A stretch of DNA of 64,000 nt from Chryseobacterium paludis. GTDB taxonomy: Bacteria > Bacteroidota > Bacteroidia > Flavobacteriales > Weeksellaceae. The DNA is taken from NCBI RefSeq assembly GCF_025403485.1, contig NZ_CP099966.1, positions 3,881,001 to 3,945,000 of the forward strand. Reading direction: 5' to 3'. The notes under the pieces were generated by a model. That model was not told the DNA's origin, did no database searches, and saw only the letters and a program-made list of their open reading frames with translations. This document shows positions 32,662-41,992 of the stretch, one piece after another; the stretch's first letter is position 1, and each line of letters starts with the position of its first letter. A program made the translations under genes and the position numbers.

Positions 32662-34254
32662 ATGTCGTCATCCCGAAATATTGGTTTACAAAGTTTCTTT
32701 TCTTCCCTCATCGTATTTTTTGGTGTATGCCTGTTCTATTATATTCAGTCAGTTTCAAAAACGGATGGACATTATATATATCCAATTGATGATGCTTACA
32801 TTCATCTTGCTATGGCAAAGAATTTTGCATTACATGAGGTGTGGGGGATTACGAGATATCAATTTTCTTCCACTTCTTCTTCACCATTGTTTACTTTTGT
32901 TCTTAGTTGTTTAATAAAAGTCTTTGGGAATAACGATCAGATCCCACTGTACTTTAATATTTTTTTTAGCATTGGAATAGTTTATTTCCTATCAATATAT
33001 TATGCTGAATTTTTTAAGGATGTAAAAAAAACTGTTTTAGCGGTCATATTCACCTTATTTTTTGTGGTTTTGCACATTCAGATGTTATCGGGTATGGAGC
33101 ACATCTTTCAGGTATTTCTTTTTGTCGTTAATATTTTTTGCTTTTATTATCGAGATAAAAAAAGATATGCTGTTTTAGTATTTTATCTTACCATTTTTCT
33201 AATGGGACTTGTCCGTTTTGAAAGCATGTTTTACTTTGTGATTTTTGCTTTTGTTTTAATATTAATGAAAAAGTGGAAAGAAGCAATGAGTATACTGGTT
33301 GTTGGATTTGTTCCAATTTTGATTTTCTGCTATTTTAACTATCGGCAAGATGGTTATCTTTTCCCCAATTCTGTGGTAGTAAAGGGAACAAAACTAAGTT
33401 TAGACTCAAATTTGCTGTCACAGCTTAAAATCATCTTTCTTGATAATTTTATATTAAATATAAGCTTTTATAAAGTTGGTTTTTTCCCTGTTTTATTGTC
33501 AGCTGTCTTCATTTACAGAGATTTGAAGACTAAGAGTTTCAGGGATGCTATTAACAGTAATTTTTTACTTGTGGTATTCTTTCTTCTGATGATATGCCAT
33601 AGCATGTTTGCGGATCTAAAGGGAATGTTCCGTTATGAAGCATATTTACTTATAGGATTTTCTATGGTGCTTATCCCACGGGTCAAAGATTTATTTTTTG
33701 ATGTTAATAATTATATTAGAAAAGAAAAGATCATTACCTTACTGGTTGTTATAAATATTATACTTCTTTTCTATAAAGGCTGGGTAGCACATTGTATTCT
33801 TGAGAATGGTGGAAAAAATATTTATGAACAGCAGATACAATCCGCTAGATTTTTACACACCTATTATAATGATTCCAAAATAGTAGCTAACGATATTGGA
33901 GCAATTACATACTATACAGATATTCATTTATTAGATATTGCAGGTTTGGGATCTACAGAGATGATTCCGTTTAACGAGAACAAAAGTTTTTTTAATAATA
34001 AGCTTAAAGATTTTCTTACCCAATATGGCTCAGAAAACAAATACGAAATTGCTGTTGTTTATGAAGCCTGGCTTCAGGGGTATGTTCCAAAAACCTGGAA
34101 GAAAACTGCTACCTTGAAAATTAAAAATAAAGTGACCGTAGCAAGAGATGAGGTGTCCATATATTCTATAGATCCAACTAATGAAGAGAGACTAAAAAAA
34201 AATATAAGAAGTTTTAATTGGAATAAAAAGGTAAATGTCCAAATTATGGACTAG
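32662..34254 (+). CDS. Polytopic membrane protein, possible GT-C-type glycosyltransferase
   Basis: 530 residues from the ATG at 32662. About ten membrane helices occupy residues 10-390, followed by a soluble domain of about 140 residues. The first extracytoplasmic loop contains YPIDDAYIHLAMAKNFALHE, an Asp-Asp motif in the position used by GT-C enzymes that transfer sugars from polyprenyl donors. The tail repeats ANDIGAITYYTDIHLLDIAG, a block also seen in such proteins. No pathway genes adjoin it. The enzyme class is inferred from topology and one motif. Confidence 0.65.
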   Translation: MSSSRNIGLQSFFSSLIVFFGVCLFYYIQSVSKTDGHYIYPIDDAYIHLAMAKNFALHEVWGITRYQFSSTSSSPLFTFVLSCLIKVFGNNDQIPLYFNIFFSIGIVYFLSIYYAEFFKDVKKTVLAVIFTLFFVVLHIQMLSGMEHIFQVFLFVVNIFCFYYRDKKRYAVLVFYLTIFLMGLVRFESMFYFVIFAFVLILMKKWKEAMSILVVGFVPILIFCYFNYRQDGYLFPNSVVVKGTKLSLDSNLLSQLKIIFLDNFILNISFYKVGFFPVLLSAVFIYRDLKTKSFRDAINSNFLLVVFFLLMICHSMFADLKGMFRYEAYLLIGFSMVLIPRVKDLFFDVNNYIRKEKIITLLVVINIILLFYKGWVAHCILENGGKNIYEQQIQSARFLHTYYNDSKIVANDIGAITYYTDIHLLDIAGLGSTEMIPFNENKSFFNNKLKDFLTQYGSENKYEIAVVYEAWLQGYVPKTWKKTATLKIKNKVTVARDEVSIYSIDPTNEERLKKNIRSFNWNKKVNVQIMD

Positions 34255-34403
34255 GAGATCATATACTTATGTTTTCATATTTTATGTTTACAAAGACATT
34301 GTAATAGATTGAATCATGTTTCTTAGATTTAATAATTTATTAATATACTGATTAAGTCTATTTCCCTAGCTTTACACATTAAACACACAAATAAGAAAAA
34401 ATT

Positions 34404-35357
34404 ATGAAAAAAATTGTATTGTATTTTATCCTAGGTCTTTTAGTGATTTCTTGTACAAATGACAACCAAGAAGTACAAACGGTGATCGATAATCAGTATG
34501 CATACCAGACGAAAAATATAGTCTTACTGGTGGTTGATGGTCCTCGTATGTCTGAGACTTGGGAAGAAGTCAACAGAGAAAATATTCCCAATAGAGTAAG
34601 TCTTTTAAGTCAGGGTGTATTTATCAGTGATTTTAAAAATAATGGAAGTACCAATACTAATCCAGGACACAGTGCTATGTGTAGTGGTGTATATGAGAAT
34701 ATTAAGAATAATGGGACCGAGTTGCCGGGATATCCATCTATTATGCAACAGTGGCTCAAATATACAGGAGAAGATAAAACTAAAGCCTGGATTATAACTT
34801 CTAAAGATAAATTGGAAGTACTGAATGACTGTAAGCTTGAAGATTGGAAAGGAAAGTTTCAGCCAAGTGTTGATTGTGGAATCAATGGTAATGGCTCAGG
34901 TTACCGACCTGATGCTGTGACTGTGGATAAAGTAAAATTGGTGATGGAGAAGTATTCTCCCAATATTATTGTGATCAATTTGAAAGATGTAGATTCCAAT
35001 GGGCATGCCAGCAATTGGAATGGATATATTGACGCCATAAAGAAAACCGATACCTCCATTAAAGAAATCTGGGATCATATCCAGTCCCTGTCTGCTTATA
35101 AAAATAAGACGACACTTATCGTTTCTAATGATCATGGAAGACATTTAGACTCGAAAGGGGGATTTGCACAACATGGAGATGACTGCAATGGATGCCGACA
35201 TATCGAATTTTTTGCGATGGGTCCGGATTTTAAGAAAAATACAATAATTAGTACAGGCAATTATGAACAGATTGATATAACCAGTACCATGGCTGAACTT
35301 CTGGGGGTTCCATTACAATATGCTAATGGCAAAATAATAAAAAATGTTTTCAAATAA
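34404..35357 (+). CDS. Lipoprotein of the alkaline phosphatase/sulfatase superfamily
   Basis: 317 residues. SPII signal ending at Cys17 (LLVISC), followed by TNDNQEV. The domain (about 38-317) shows the metal and nucleophile pattern of the superfamily: VLLVVDGPRMSETW (Asp), a Thr nucleophile candidate in NTNPGHSAMCSG, VINLKDVDSNGHASNW (Asp, His) and LIVSNDHGRH (Asp-His) with a final His in AQHGDDCNGC. It probably hydrolyses a phosphate or sulfate ester at the envelope; the substrate is unknown. It ends 98 bp before rpsL but has no role in translation. Confidence 0.8.
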   Translation: MKKIVLYFILGLLVISCTNDNQEVQTVIDNQYAYQTKNIVLLVVDGPRMSETWEEVNRENIPNRVSLLSQGVFISDFKNNGSTNTNPGHSAMCSGVYENIKNNGTELPGYPSIMQQWLKYTGEDKTKAWIITSKDKLEVLNDCKLEDWKGKFQPSVDCGINGNGSGYRPDAVTVDKVKLVMEKYSPNIIVINLKDVDSNGHASNWNGYIDAIKKTDTSIKEIWDHIQSLSAYKNKTTLIVSNDHGRHLDSKGGFAQHGDDCNGCRHIEFFAMGPDFKKNTIISTGNYEQIDITSTMAELLGVPLQYANGKIIKNVFK

Positions 35358-35401
35358 GTATTTTGTTTTCTTTTTAAATGTGAATAAAAAGACTTAACTG
35401 C

Positions 35402-35431
35402 TTGTCAATTAAAAAATAATTACTATTTTTG
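35402..35431 (+). promoter_or_regulatory. Promoter of the str operon
   Basis: TTG (35402-35404), exactly 19 bp, TATTTTTG (35424-35431), 24 bp before the rpsL start codon. This is the Bacteroidetes housekeeping consensus. Confidence 0.85.
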
Positions 35432-35455
35432 CACCTTAAAATAAAAAGCAATTAA

Positions 35456-35869
35456 ATGCCTACTATTCAACAATTAGTAAGAAAAGGAAGAGCCACGCTT
35501 GCCAAGAAGAGCAAATCGGCTGCCCTTGATTCTTGTCCACAAAGACGAGGTGTATGTACGAGAGTGTATACTACCACTCCTAAGAAACCTAACTCTGCAC
35601 TTAGAAAAGTTGCAAGGGTAAGACTTTCAAACGGTAAAGAAGTCAACGCCTACATCCCGGGCGAAGGACATAATCTTCAAGAGCACTCGATAGTATTGGT
35701 GAGAGGCGGAAGGGTGAAAGACCTACCGGGAGTACGTTACCACATCGTAAGAGGTGCATTAGACACCGCTGGTGTTAATGGAAGAACACAGAGAAGATCT
35801 AAGTACGGAGCTAAGAGACCTAAACCAGGTCAGGCAGCTGCTGCACCAGCAAAAGGAAAGAAAAAATAA
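35456..35869 (+). CDS. rpsL: 30S ribosomal protein S12
   Basis: 137 residues; the E. coli protein has 124, and the extra length is an Ala/Lys/Pro C-terminal tail ([14 protein letters not shown]). The decoding-site loops [19 protein letters not shown] and the YHIVRGALD block are intact. Lys at the position of E. coli Lys43 (PKKPNS) is the streptomycin-sensitive form. First gene of the str operon. Confidence 0.98.
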   Translation: MPTIQQLVRKGRATLAKKSKSAALDSCPQRRGVCTRVYTTTPKKPNSALRKVARVRLSNGKEVNAYIPGEGHNLQEHSIVLVRGGRVKDLPGVRYHIVRGALDTAGVNGRTQRRSKYGAKRPKPGQAAAAPAKGKKK

Positions 35870-35892
35870 TCATTAAATAAGGTACAAAAACA

Positions 35893-36369
35893 ATGAGAAA
35901 GACAAAAGCGAAAAAAAGACCGTTGTTACCAGATCCAAAGTTTAATGATCAATTGGTAACTAGATTCGTAAATAACTTAATGCTAGACGGTAAGAAGTCT
36001 ATCGCATTCAAAATTTTCTATGATGCATTAGAAATCGTAGAAAATAAAAAAGGAGAGACTGAAAAAACAGCTCTTGAAATCTGGAAAGATGCCCTTACTA
36101 ACGTAATGCCTCATGTAGAAGTACGTTCAAGAAGAGTAGGTGGAGCTAACTTTCAGATCCCTATGCCAATCAGAGCTGATAGAAAAATTTCTATGGCAAT
36201 GAAATGGTTAATCAAATATTCAAAAGCTAGAAATGATAAGTCAATGGCTTTAAAATTAGCTAATGAAGTTGTTGCTGCTTCTAGAGAAGAAGGTGCTGCA
36301 TACAAAAAGAAATCTGATACTCACAAAATGGCGGAAGCTAACAAAGCTTTCTCACACTTTAAATTCTAA
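35893..36369 (+). CDS. rpsG: 30S ribosomal protein S7
   Basis: 158 residues, full length. Conserved N-terminus [19 protein letters not shown] and the helix [15 protein letters not shown]. It nucleates 16S rRNA head assembly and in E. coli represses its own operon. It lies 23 bp after rpsL and 6 bp before fusA. Confidence 0.98.
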   Translation: MRKTKAKKRPLLPDPKFNDQLVTRFVNNLMLDGKKSIAFKIFYDALEIVENKKGETEKTALEIWKDALTNVMPHVEVRSRRVGGANFQIPMPIRADRKISMAMKWLIKYSKARNDKSMALKLANEVVAASREEGAAYKKKSDTHKMAEANKAFSHFKF

Positions 36370-36375
36370 TTAGAA

Positions 36376-38493
36376 ATGAGTAGAGATCTAAAATTTACAA
36401 GAAACATTGGTATTGCTGCCCACATTGATGCGGGGAAAACTACCACTACAGAAAGGATTTTATTCTATACAGGTGTTAACCATAAAATTGGTGAAGTTCA
36501 CGATGGTGCTTCTACAATGGACTGGATGGAGCAAGAAGCAGAAAGAGGTATTACCATTACTTCTGCAGCGACAACTTGTAACTGGAATTTCCCAACTGAT
36601 CAAGGTAAAACTTTACCTGAAACTAAACCTTACCACTTCAACATCATTGATACACCGGGACACGTTGACTTCACAGTAGAAGTAAACAGATCTTTAAGAG
36701 TATTGGATGGATTGGTATTCTTATTCTCTGCAGTAGATGGAGTAGAGCCTCAGTCTGAAACAAACTGGAGACTTGCTGACAACTACAAAGTAGCGAGAAT
36801 GGGATTCGTAAACAAAATGGACAGACAAGGGGCTGACTTCCTTAACGTGGTAAACCAGGTTAAGACTATGTTAGGATCTAATGCAGTTCCAATCGTTTTA
36901 CCAATCGGTGCTGAAGAAGACTTTAAAGGTGTTGTTGACTTAATTAAAAACAGAGCTATCATCTGGGATGAGGCAGGACAAGGAGCTACTTTCGAGGTAG
37001 TGCCAATTCCTGAGGATATGAAGGCTGAAGTTCTAGAATATAGAGAGAAATTAGTAGAAGCTGTTGCTGACTACGATGAGACTTTGATGGAGAAATTCTT
37101 CGAAGATCCAGATTCAATCTCTGAAGATGAAATCAACGAAGCTCTTAGAAAAGCTACTATCGATTTATCTATTATCCCAATGACTTGTGGTTCTTCATTC
37201 AAAAATAAAGGAGTACAGTTTATGTTGGATGCAGTATGTAAATACTTGCCTTCACCATTGGATAAAGACGATATCAAAGGTACTGATCCAAGAACTGATG
37301 CTGAAATTACAAGAAAACCAGACGTAAACGAGCCTTTCTCGGCTTTAGCATTTAAGATTGCTACTGACCCATTCGTGGGAAGATTAGCATTCTTCAGAGC
37401 ATACTCTGGAAGATTAGATGCAGGTTCTTATATCTTGAACACTCGTTCTGGAGATAAAGAAAGAATCTCAAGAATCTATCAGATGCACGCTAACAAGCAA
37501 AATCCAGTAGAATATATTGAAGCTGGTGATATTGGTGCTGCGGTAGGATTCAAATCTATCAAAACTGGTGATACAATGTGTGACGAGAAAAACCCAATCG
37601 TTCTTGAATCGATGGTTTTCCCTGATCCGGTAATTGGTATCGCTGTTGAGCCTAAGACGAAGGCTGACCAAGATAAAATGGGTAACGCATTAGCTAAATT
37701 AGCTGAAGAAGATCCAACGTTTACGGTTAGAACTGACGAGGCTTCAGGTCAAACAATTATATCTGGAATGGGTGAGCTTCACTTGGATATCATTGTAGAC
37801 CGTATGAGAAGAGAATTCAAGGTAGAAGTAAACCAGGGTCAACCTCAGGTAGAATACAAAGAAAATCTTACAAAAGTTGCTAGTCACCGTGAAGTTTACA
37901 AAAAACAATCTGGTGGTAAAGGTAAATTTGCTGATATCGTATTTGAATTAGGACCTGCTGACGAAGGTAAAATCGGTCTGGAATTTATTAACGAAATCAA
38001 AGGTGGTAACGTTCCTAGAGAATTTGTTCCTGCAATTGAAAAAGGCTTTAAAGCTGCAATGAAGAACGGTCCTTTGGCTGGTTTCGAAGTTGAAGGTATT
38101 AAAGTTGTTCTTAAAGACGGATCTTTCCACGCGGTGGATTCTGATGCTCTTTCTTTCGAATTAGCTGCTAAAATAGGATTTAAAGAAGCGGGACGTGCTG
38201 CTAAGCCAGTAATTATGGAGCCTATCATGAAACTGGAAGTTGTAACTCCAGAAGAATATATGGGTAACATTATTGGTGACCTTAACAAAAGAAGAGGAAC
38301 TATCAGTGGTCAGGAAGAGAAAAATGGTGCTGTAGTTATCAAAGGATCTGTTCCACTTTCTGAAATGTTTGGATATGTAACAACTCTAAGAACACTTTCA
38401 TCAGGAAGAGCTACTTCTTCTATGGAATTAGAGAAATATGCTCAAACTCCTCAGAACGTTGCGGAAGAAATTATCGCTAAATCTAAAGGTTAA
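36376..38493 (+). CDS. fusA: Elongation factor G
   Basis: 705 residues. The GTPase motifs [15 protein letters not shown] (P-loop), DTPGHVDF and [10 protein letters not shown] are intact, and five domains are complete to the C-terminal [18 protein letters not shown]. It drives translocation of tRNA and mRNA on the ribosome. The gene lies between rpsG and rpsJ in the normal str order. Confidence 0.98.
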   Translation: MSRDLKFTRNIGIAAHIDAGKTTTTERILFYTGVNHKIGEVHDGASTMDWMEQEAERGITITSAATTCNWNFPTDQGKTLPETKPYHFNIIDTPGHVDFTVEVNRSLRVLDGLVFLFSAVDGVEPQSETNWRLADNYKVARMGFVNKMDRQGADFLNVVNQVKTMLGSNAVPIVLPIGAEEDFKGVVDLIKNRAIIWDEAGQGATFEVVPIPEDMKAEVLEYREKLVEAVADYDETLMEKFFEDPDSISEDEINEALRKATIDLSIIPMTCGSSFKNKGVQFMLDAVCKYLPSPLDKDDIKGTDPRTDAEITRKPDVNEPFSALAFKIATDPFVGRLAFFRAYSGRLDAGSYILNTRSGDKERISRIYQMHANKQNPVEYIEAGDIGAAVGFKSIKTGDTMCDEKNPIVLESMVFPDPVIGIAVEPKTKADQDKMGNALAKLAEEDPTFTVRTDEASGQTIISGMGELHLDIIVDRMRREFKVEVNQGQPQVEYKENLTKVASHREVYKKQSGGKGKFADIVFELGPADEGKIGLEFINEIKGGNVPREFVPAIEKGFKAAMKNGPLAGFEVEGIKVVLKDGSFHAVDSDALSFELAAKIGFKEAGRAAKPVIMEPIMKLEVVTPEEYMGNIIGDLNKRRGTISGQEEKNGAVVIKGSVPLSEMFGYVTTLRTLSSGRATSSMELEKYAQTPQNVAEEIIAKSKG

Positions 38494-38510
38494 TTTTTTA
38501 AATTAGAAAA

Positions 38511-38816
38511 ATGTCACAAAGAATCAGAATAAAACTAAAATCTTACGATTACAACTTGGTAGACAAGTCTGCTGAGAAAATCGTAAAAACGGTAAAGGCT
38601 ACTGGTGCTGTTGTAAACGGACCAATTCCATTGCCAACTAATAAGAGAATCTTCACTGTGTTGAGATCTCCACACGTAAATAAGAAAGCTAGAGAACAGT
38701 TCCAACTTTCAGCTCACAAGAGATTGATGGATATCTATTCTTCTTCTTCTAAAACTGTGGACGCTCTAATGAAATTAGAGTTACCAAGCGGTGTAGATGT
38801 TGAAATTAAAGTGTGA
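38511..38816 (+). CDS. rpsJ: 30S ribosomal protein S10
   Basis: 101 residues with the conserved [20 protein letters not shown] start and the loop [17 protein letters not shown]. It acts in the 30S head and, as NusE, in antitermination. Usually it heads the S10 operon directly before rplC. Here a terminator follows and rplC is 13.3 kb away. Confidence 0.98.
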   Translation: MSQRIRIKLKSYDYNLVDKSAEKIVKTVKATGAVVNGPIPLPTNKRIFTVLRSPHVNKKAREQFQLSAHKRLMDIYSSSSKTVDALMKLELPSGVDVEIKV

Positions 38817-38842
38817 TAACGTGCACTAAGCCGTGATTATAT

Positions 38843-38875
38843 AAAAATCCGTCCCTTTTAAAGAGACGGATTTTT
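38843..38875 (+). terminator. Terminator of the str operon
   Basis: AAAAATCCGTC pairs with GACGGATTTTT, with a partly paired inner region, 26 bp past the rpsJ stop. It ends the ribosomal transcript before the unrelated genes. Confidence 0.88.
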
Positions 38876-38992
38876 AATTGTAATAAACTTTAAAGAGATA
38901 AGTTTAATAAATGCTAAGCAATATAAAGATTGGTGAATATTATACTGGGCAGTATCTATTATAGAATGAAAATAAGTGTAACGAATTTTAAT

Positions 38993-39018
38993 AGGAAGCA
39001 GCTAATGAGTTGTTTCCT
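38993..39018 (+). other. Hairpin in the rpsJ-TonB receptor spacer
   Basis: AGGAAGCA pairs with TGTTTCCT (one G-U) and is followed by a T-rich run. It may be a second terminator. The remaining spacer 38876-39177 is AT-rich with no gene; no convincing Fur box was seen by eye. Confidence 0.4.
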
Positions 39019-39157
39019 GTTTTATTCTATAAGGACCCGCGATTATGACTAAGAATATGTTTGCAAATATTGAAAGACAATTAAGATTTCGTATATCATA
39101 ATTCTTTTTGCTGAGATATGTCAATTCTCATTTTTTATTTAGAATTATTAAAAATAA

Positions 39158-39165
39158 TAATTTTG
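39158..39165 (+). promoter_or_regulatory. -7 element of the TonB receptor gene
   Basis: TAATTTTG, 12 bp before the preferred ATG at 39178. It supports that start over the in-frame ATG at 39118, which lies upstream of the element. Confidence 0.55.
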
Positions 39166-39177
39166 CAAAAAAGAATT

Positions 39178-41361
39178 ATGAGAAAAACAGTATCTATTTC
39201 TTTAGTAGTATTAGGGATTGGTTTTGCCAATGCACAAAAGCTTAATGATACTATTAGAAGAGAAAAAACGATCGAAGAAGTTGAGTTATTTGGAGAAAGA
39301 AAAAAACAGCCTGACGGTCTTGAAGCCATTACAAGGCTGCCTCTTAAAACCCGAGATCAGATTCAAAGTATTTCAGTAATTTCTTATAAAGTAATAGAAG
39401 ATTTAGGAGGCTTAACCGTAACGGATGTTGCTAAGAATATTCCAGGTGTTACACAGTTTGGAAGCTATGGTGGGACAAGAGAAAGTATGTCGATAAGAGG
39501 TTATCGTGGTGTACCTGTTTTGAAAAACGGTGTTCAGATGGACTCTGATTTTAGAACCGGTGCCATGCTTACAGACATGCAAGGAGTTGAAAGCATTCAG
39601 GTAATAAAAGGATCAGCGGCAGTTACACAGGGAATTGGAGATGGATTAGGTTCTGCAGGTGGCGTTATTAATGTGGTAACTAAAGTTCCGAAATTTATCA
39701 ACCAAACGAATGTTGGCTTTAGATATGGTAGTTGGGACTTTTACAGACCAACTATAGATTTTCAGCGAGTATTGGATTCTCAGGGTAAAGTTGCTGTACG
39801 ATTGAACGCTGCTTATCAGGATAATAATAGTTTTAGGAGATTTATTAATACAGATCGTATTTACGTTAATCCTTCAATTGCAATTCGTCCAGATGATAAA
39901 ACTGAGATTGTTGTAGAGATGGACTATATGCACAACAATACTACACCCGATCGAGGAACTGTCAATTTGGCGAAAGGCGATACAGAAGCAATATATAAGA
40001 TGCCTGGCAGGAAATTTCTTGGATTTTCATCAGATAATGCAAAGATGGAGACTTTTAATTTTTCTACTACTGCGACAAGAAAATTAAATGATAAACTGAA
40101 AATAAGAGCAGCATTTATGAGCTCTTCATATCAAGCTGATATGACAGGAGCAGCGCTAGCTCCAATTGATCCAAAAAATCCAAATGAAATAAGAGATAGA
40201 AGTTTGACAAAATCTGAGCGTGAAGATTTGAATAAAGTTTTTCAATTTGATTTTATTGGAGCAGACGTGATGACAGGATTTATGAAACATACCTTCCAGG
40301 TTGGTTTTGATTGGAAAGAATCTAATGTTACTACAAAATCTTACATACCAAAGGAGATTGATCGTATTAATGTTCTTAATGAAATTAATAATATCCTACC
40401 TTCCGGTATCGATGCAAATAACTTCGATTTGATAACGAAAGATCCTATAGTTAATACGGTAACACCAACATTAGGTTTAATGGCCCAAGATGTTATTACT
40501 TTTAATAAATATGTTAAAGCACATTTGGGAATTCGTTACAGCAGATTGAACGGATCTGATAAAAAACCTAGCTATGCATGGAATCCATCATTAGGGCTTA
40601 TGATCTCACCGATCGAAAACATGAACGTTTTTGGCTCTTATACAAGTACAACTTCTTTAAGAGGTGCAAATAATGTATTACTAGAAGGAGGAACTGTAGG
40701 AGCTTCAACCACTAAGCAATGGGAAGTGGGGATTAAATCTGATTGGCTGAATGAAAGATTAAGATTCAATGTTACAATGTTCAATATTAATACTGACAAT
40801 TTATCATATGAAGTACTAACAGGTGGAAATAGTACAGGAACTTATGCACTGGCAGGAGAACTGAAAAGAAAAGGGATAGAAGTAGAATTGATTGGGAAGA
40901 TCCTTCCAAATTTGCAGGTAATGACGGGATGGGCTTATGTGGATGCTCAATACAAAGATAGTCCTTCATTTGTTAATGGCTCTGCACCAATTAATACACC
41001 AAAGAATTCAGCAAATGCCTGGTTGAATTATAAATTTAGTAGAGGAACTTTCGAAGGGTTTGATGTGGGAGCTGGAATTTATTATGTAGGAACGAGACCT
41101 GTTGATGATTATAAACAAAAATATTCTAATGCAGCCAGTGGTCACATTAACGGAACTCAGCTTGGTGAAAAACCATTCAATATGCCTGAATATACTACGG
41201 TAGATGCACAAATAGGGTATGTTTTCAAAAAGGGACTTGGTTTGAGAGTGTTCTTCAATAATATTTTCGATACCGTTGGTTATAATTCTTATTTCAGAGG
41301 CGGATATATAGATCAGATCCAGCCTAGAAATTTTGCAGTTCAGGTTAATTACAGATTTTAA
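39178..41361 (+). CDS. TonB-dependent siderophore receptor
   Basis: 727 residues from the ATG at 39178 (signal MRKTVSISLVVLGIGFANAQ). The plug domain (about 45-175) includes DVAKNIPGVTQFGSYGG, ESMSIRGYRGVPVLKNGVQM and GSAGGVINVVTKVPKF. The 22-strand barrel runs to the terminal Phe (NFAVQVNYRF). There is no N-terminal carboxypeptidase-regulatory domain. It imports a ferric siderophore, type unknown, across the outer membrane using TonB energy. The next gene is a low-affinity iron permease, so this is an iron-acquisition pair, though only the inner-membrane steps could be shared. Confidence 0.92.
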   Translation: MRKTVSISLVVLGIGFANAQKLNDTIRREKTIEEVELFGERKKQPDGLEAITRLPLKTRDQIQSISVISYKVIEDLGGLTVTDVAKNIPGVTQFGSYGGTRESMSIRGYRGVPVLKNGVQMDSDFRTGAMLTDMQGVESIQVIKGSAAVTQGIGDGLGSAGGVINVVTKVPKFINQTNVGFRYGSWDFYRPTIDFQRVLDSQGKVAVRLNAAYQDNNSFRRFINTDRIYVNPSIAIRPDDKTEIVVEMDYMHNNTTPDRGTVNLAKGDTEAIYKMPGRKFLGFSSDNAKMETFNFSTTATRKLNDKLKIRAAFMSSSYQADMTGAALAPIDPKNPNEIRDRSLTKSEREDLNKVFQFDFIGADVMTGFMKHTFQVGFDWKESNVTTKSYIPKEIDRINVLNEINNILPSGIDANNFDLITKDPIVNTVTPTLGLMAQDVITFNKYVKAHLGIRYSRLNGSDKKPSYAWNPSLGLMISPIENMNVFGSYTSTTSLRGANNVLLEGGTVGASTTKQWEVGIKSDWLNERLRFNVTMFNINTDNLSYEVLTGGNSTGTYALAGELKRKGIEVELIGKILPNLQVMTGWAYVDAQYKDSPSFVNGSAPINTPKNSANAWLNYKFSRGTFEGFDVGAGIYYVGTRPVDDYKQKYSNAASGHINGTQLGEKPFNMPEYTTVDAQIGYVFKKGLGLRVFFNNIFDTVGYNSYFRGGYIDQIQPRNFAVQVNYRF

Positions 41362-41467
41362 ATAATTAGAGAAGGATTTGGGAAAATCAATAGGCTTTAT
41401 TGTTTGCATTTTATTGCTTAAAGAATAATATTATTTAATACATTTATTCTTTAAAATAATATCCACG

Positions 41468-41962
41468 ATGAGTCATAAGAGCAATAATTTTTTTGAAAAA
41501 TTTTCAGATTGGGCAACAAAATTTACAGGAAGCTCATATGCGTTTATCGGAGCAACCGCTATTGTTGTGATTTGGGCTTTTTCCGGACCTGTTTTTCACT
41601 ATTCTGAAACTTGGCAGTTAGTGATTAACACAGGAACGACAATAATTACTTTTTTGATGGTGTTTCTAATTCAGAAAGCGCAGAATAAAGATTCAAAAGC
41701 CATACAGATTAAACTCAACGAACTCATTGCTGCTCATGAAAAAGCAAGCAACCGGATTGTAGATATTGAAGATCTCTCTGAAAAGGAATTAGATCAGTTG
41801 CATACTTACTATGAAAAATTAGCTGATTTTGCTGAAGATGATGTTGATATCCATACGTCTCATTCTATTGATGCTGCCAAGAGAAATCAGAATTATAAGA
41901 ATGATCTCTTTAAAAAGAAACATGATGAATGGCTGGAAAAACAAAAAAAGGAATCATTATGA
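41468..41962 (+). CDS. Low-affinity iron permease family protein
   Basis: 164 residues. Two membrane helices (about 22-42 and 52-70: FIGATAIVVIWAFSGPVF, INTGTTIITFLMVFLIQKAQ) are followed by a charged helical tail (KAIQIKLNELIAAHEKASNR, LSEKELDQLHTYYEKLADFA). This pattern matches the bacterial family related to part of fungal Fet4. Its stop codon lies within a terminator hairpin. Neighbouring a siderophore receptor supports a role in iron handling, but transport by this short form is unproven. Confidence 0.85.
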   Translation: MSHKSNNFFEKFSDWATKFTGSSYAFIGATAIVVIWAFSGPVFHYSETWQLVINTGTTIITFLMVFLIQKAQNKDSKAIQIKLNELIAAHEKASNRIVDIEDLSEKELDQLHTYYEKLADFAEDDVDIHTSHSIDAAKRNQNYKNDLFKKKHDEWLEKQKKESL

Positions 41963-41973
41963 TTCCTTTTTTT
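41943..41973. terminator. Bidirectional terminator overlapping the iron permease stop codon
   Basis: A7-GGAATCA pairs perfectly with TGATTCC-T7 around a 3-nt loop. The TGA stop of the permease gene (41960-41962) is inside the stem, and the minus-strand TPR gene ends 20 bp beyond. Confidence 0.85.
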
Positions 41974-41992
41974 ATTTATAAAGTGAAAGCTG

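Noticed and set aside
37896..38288. Minus-strand frame within fusA
   Set aside because: It lies wholly inside the conserved EF-G gene and has no independent support.
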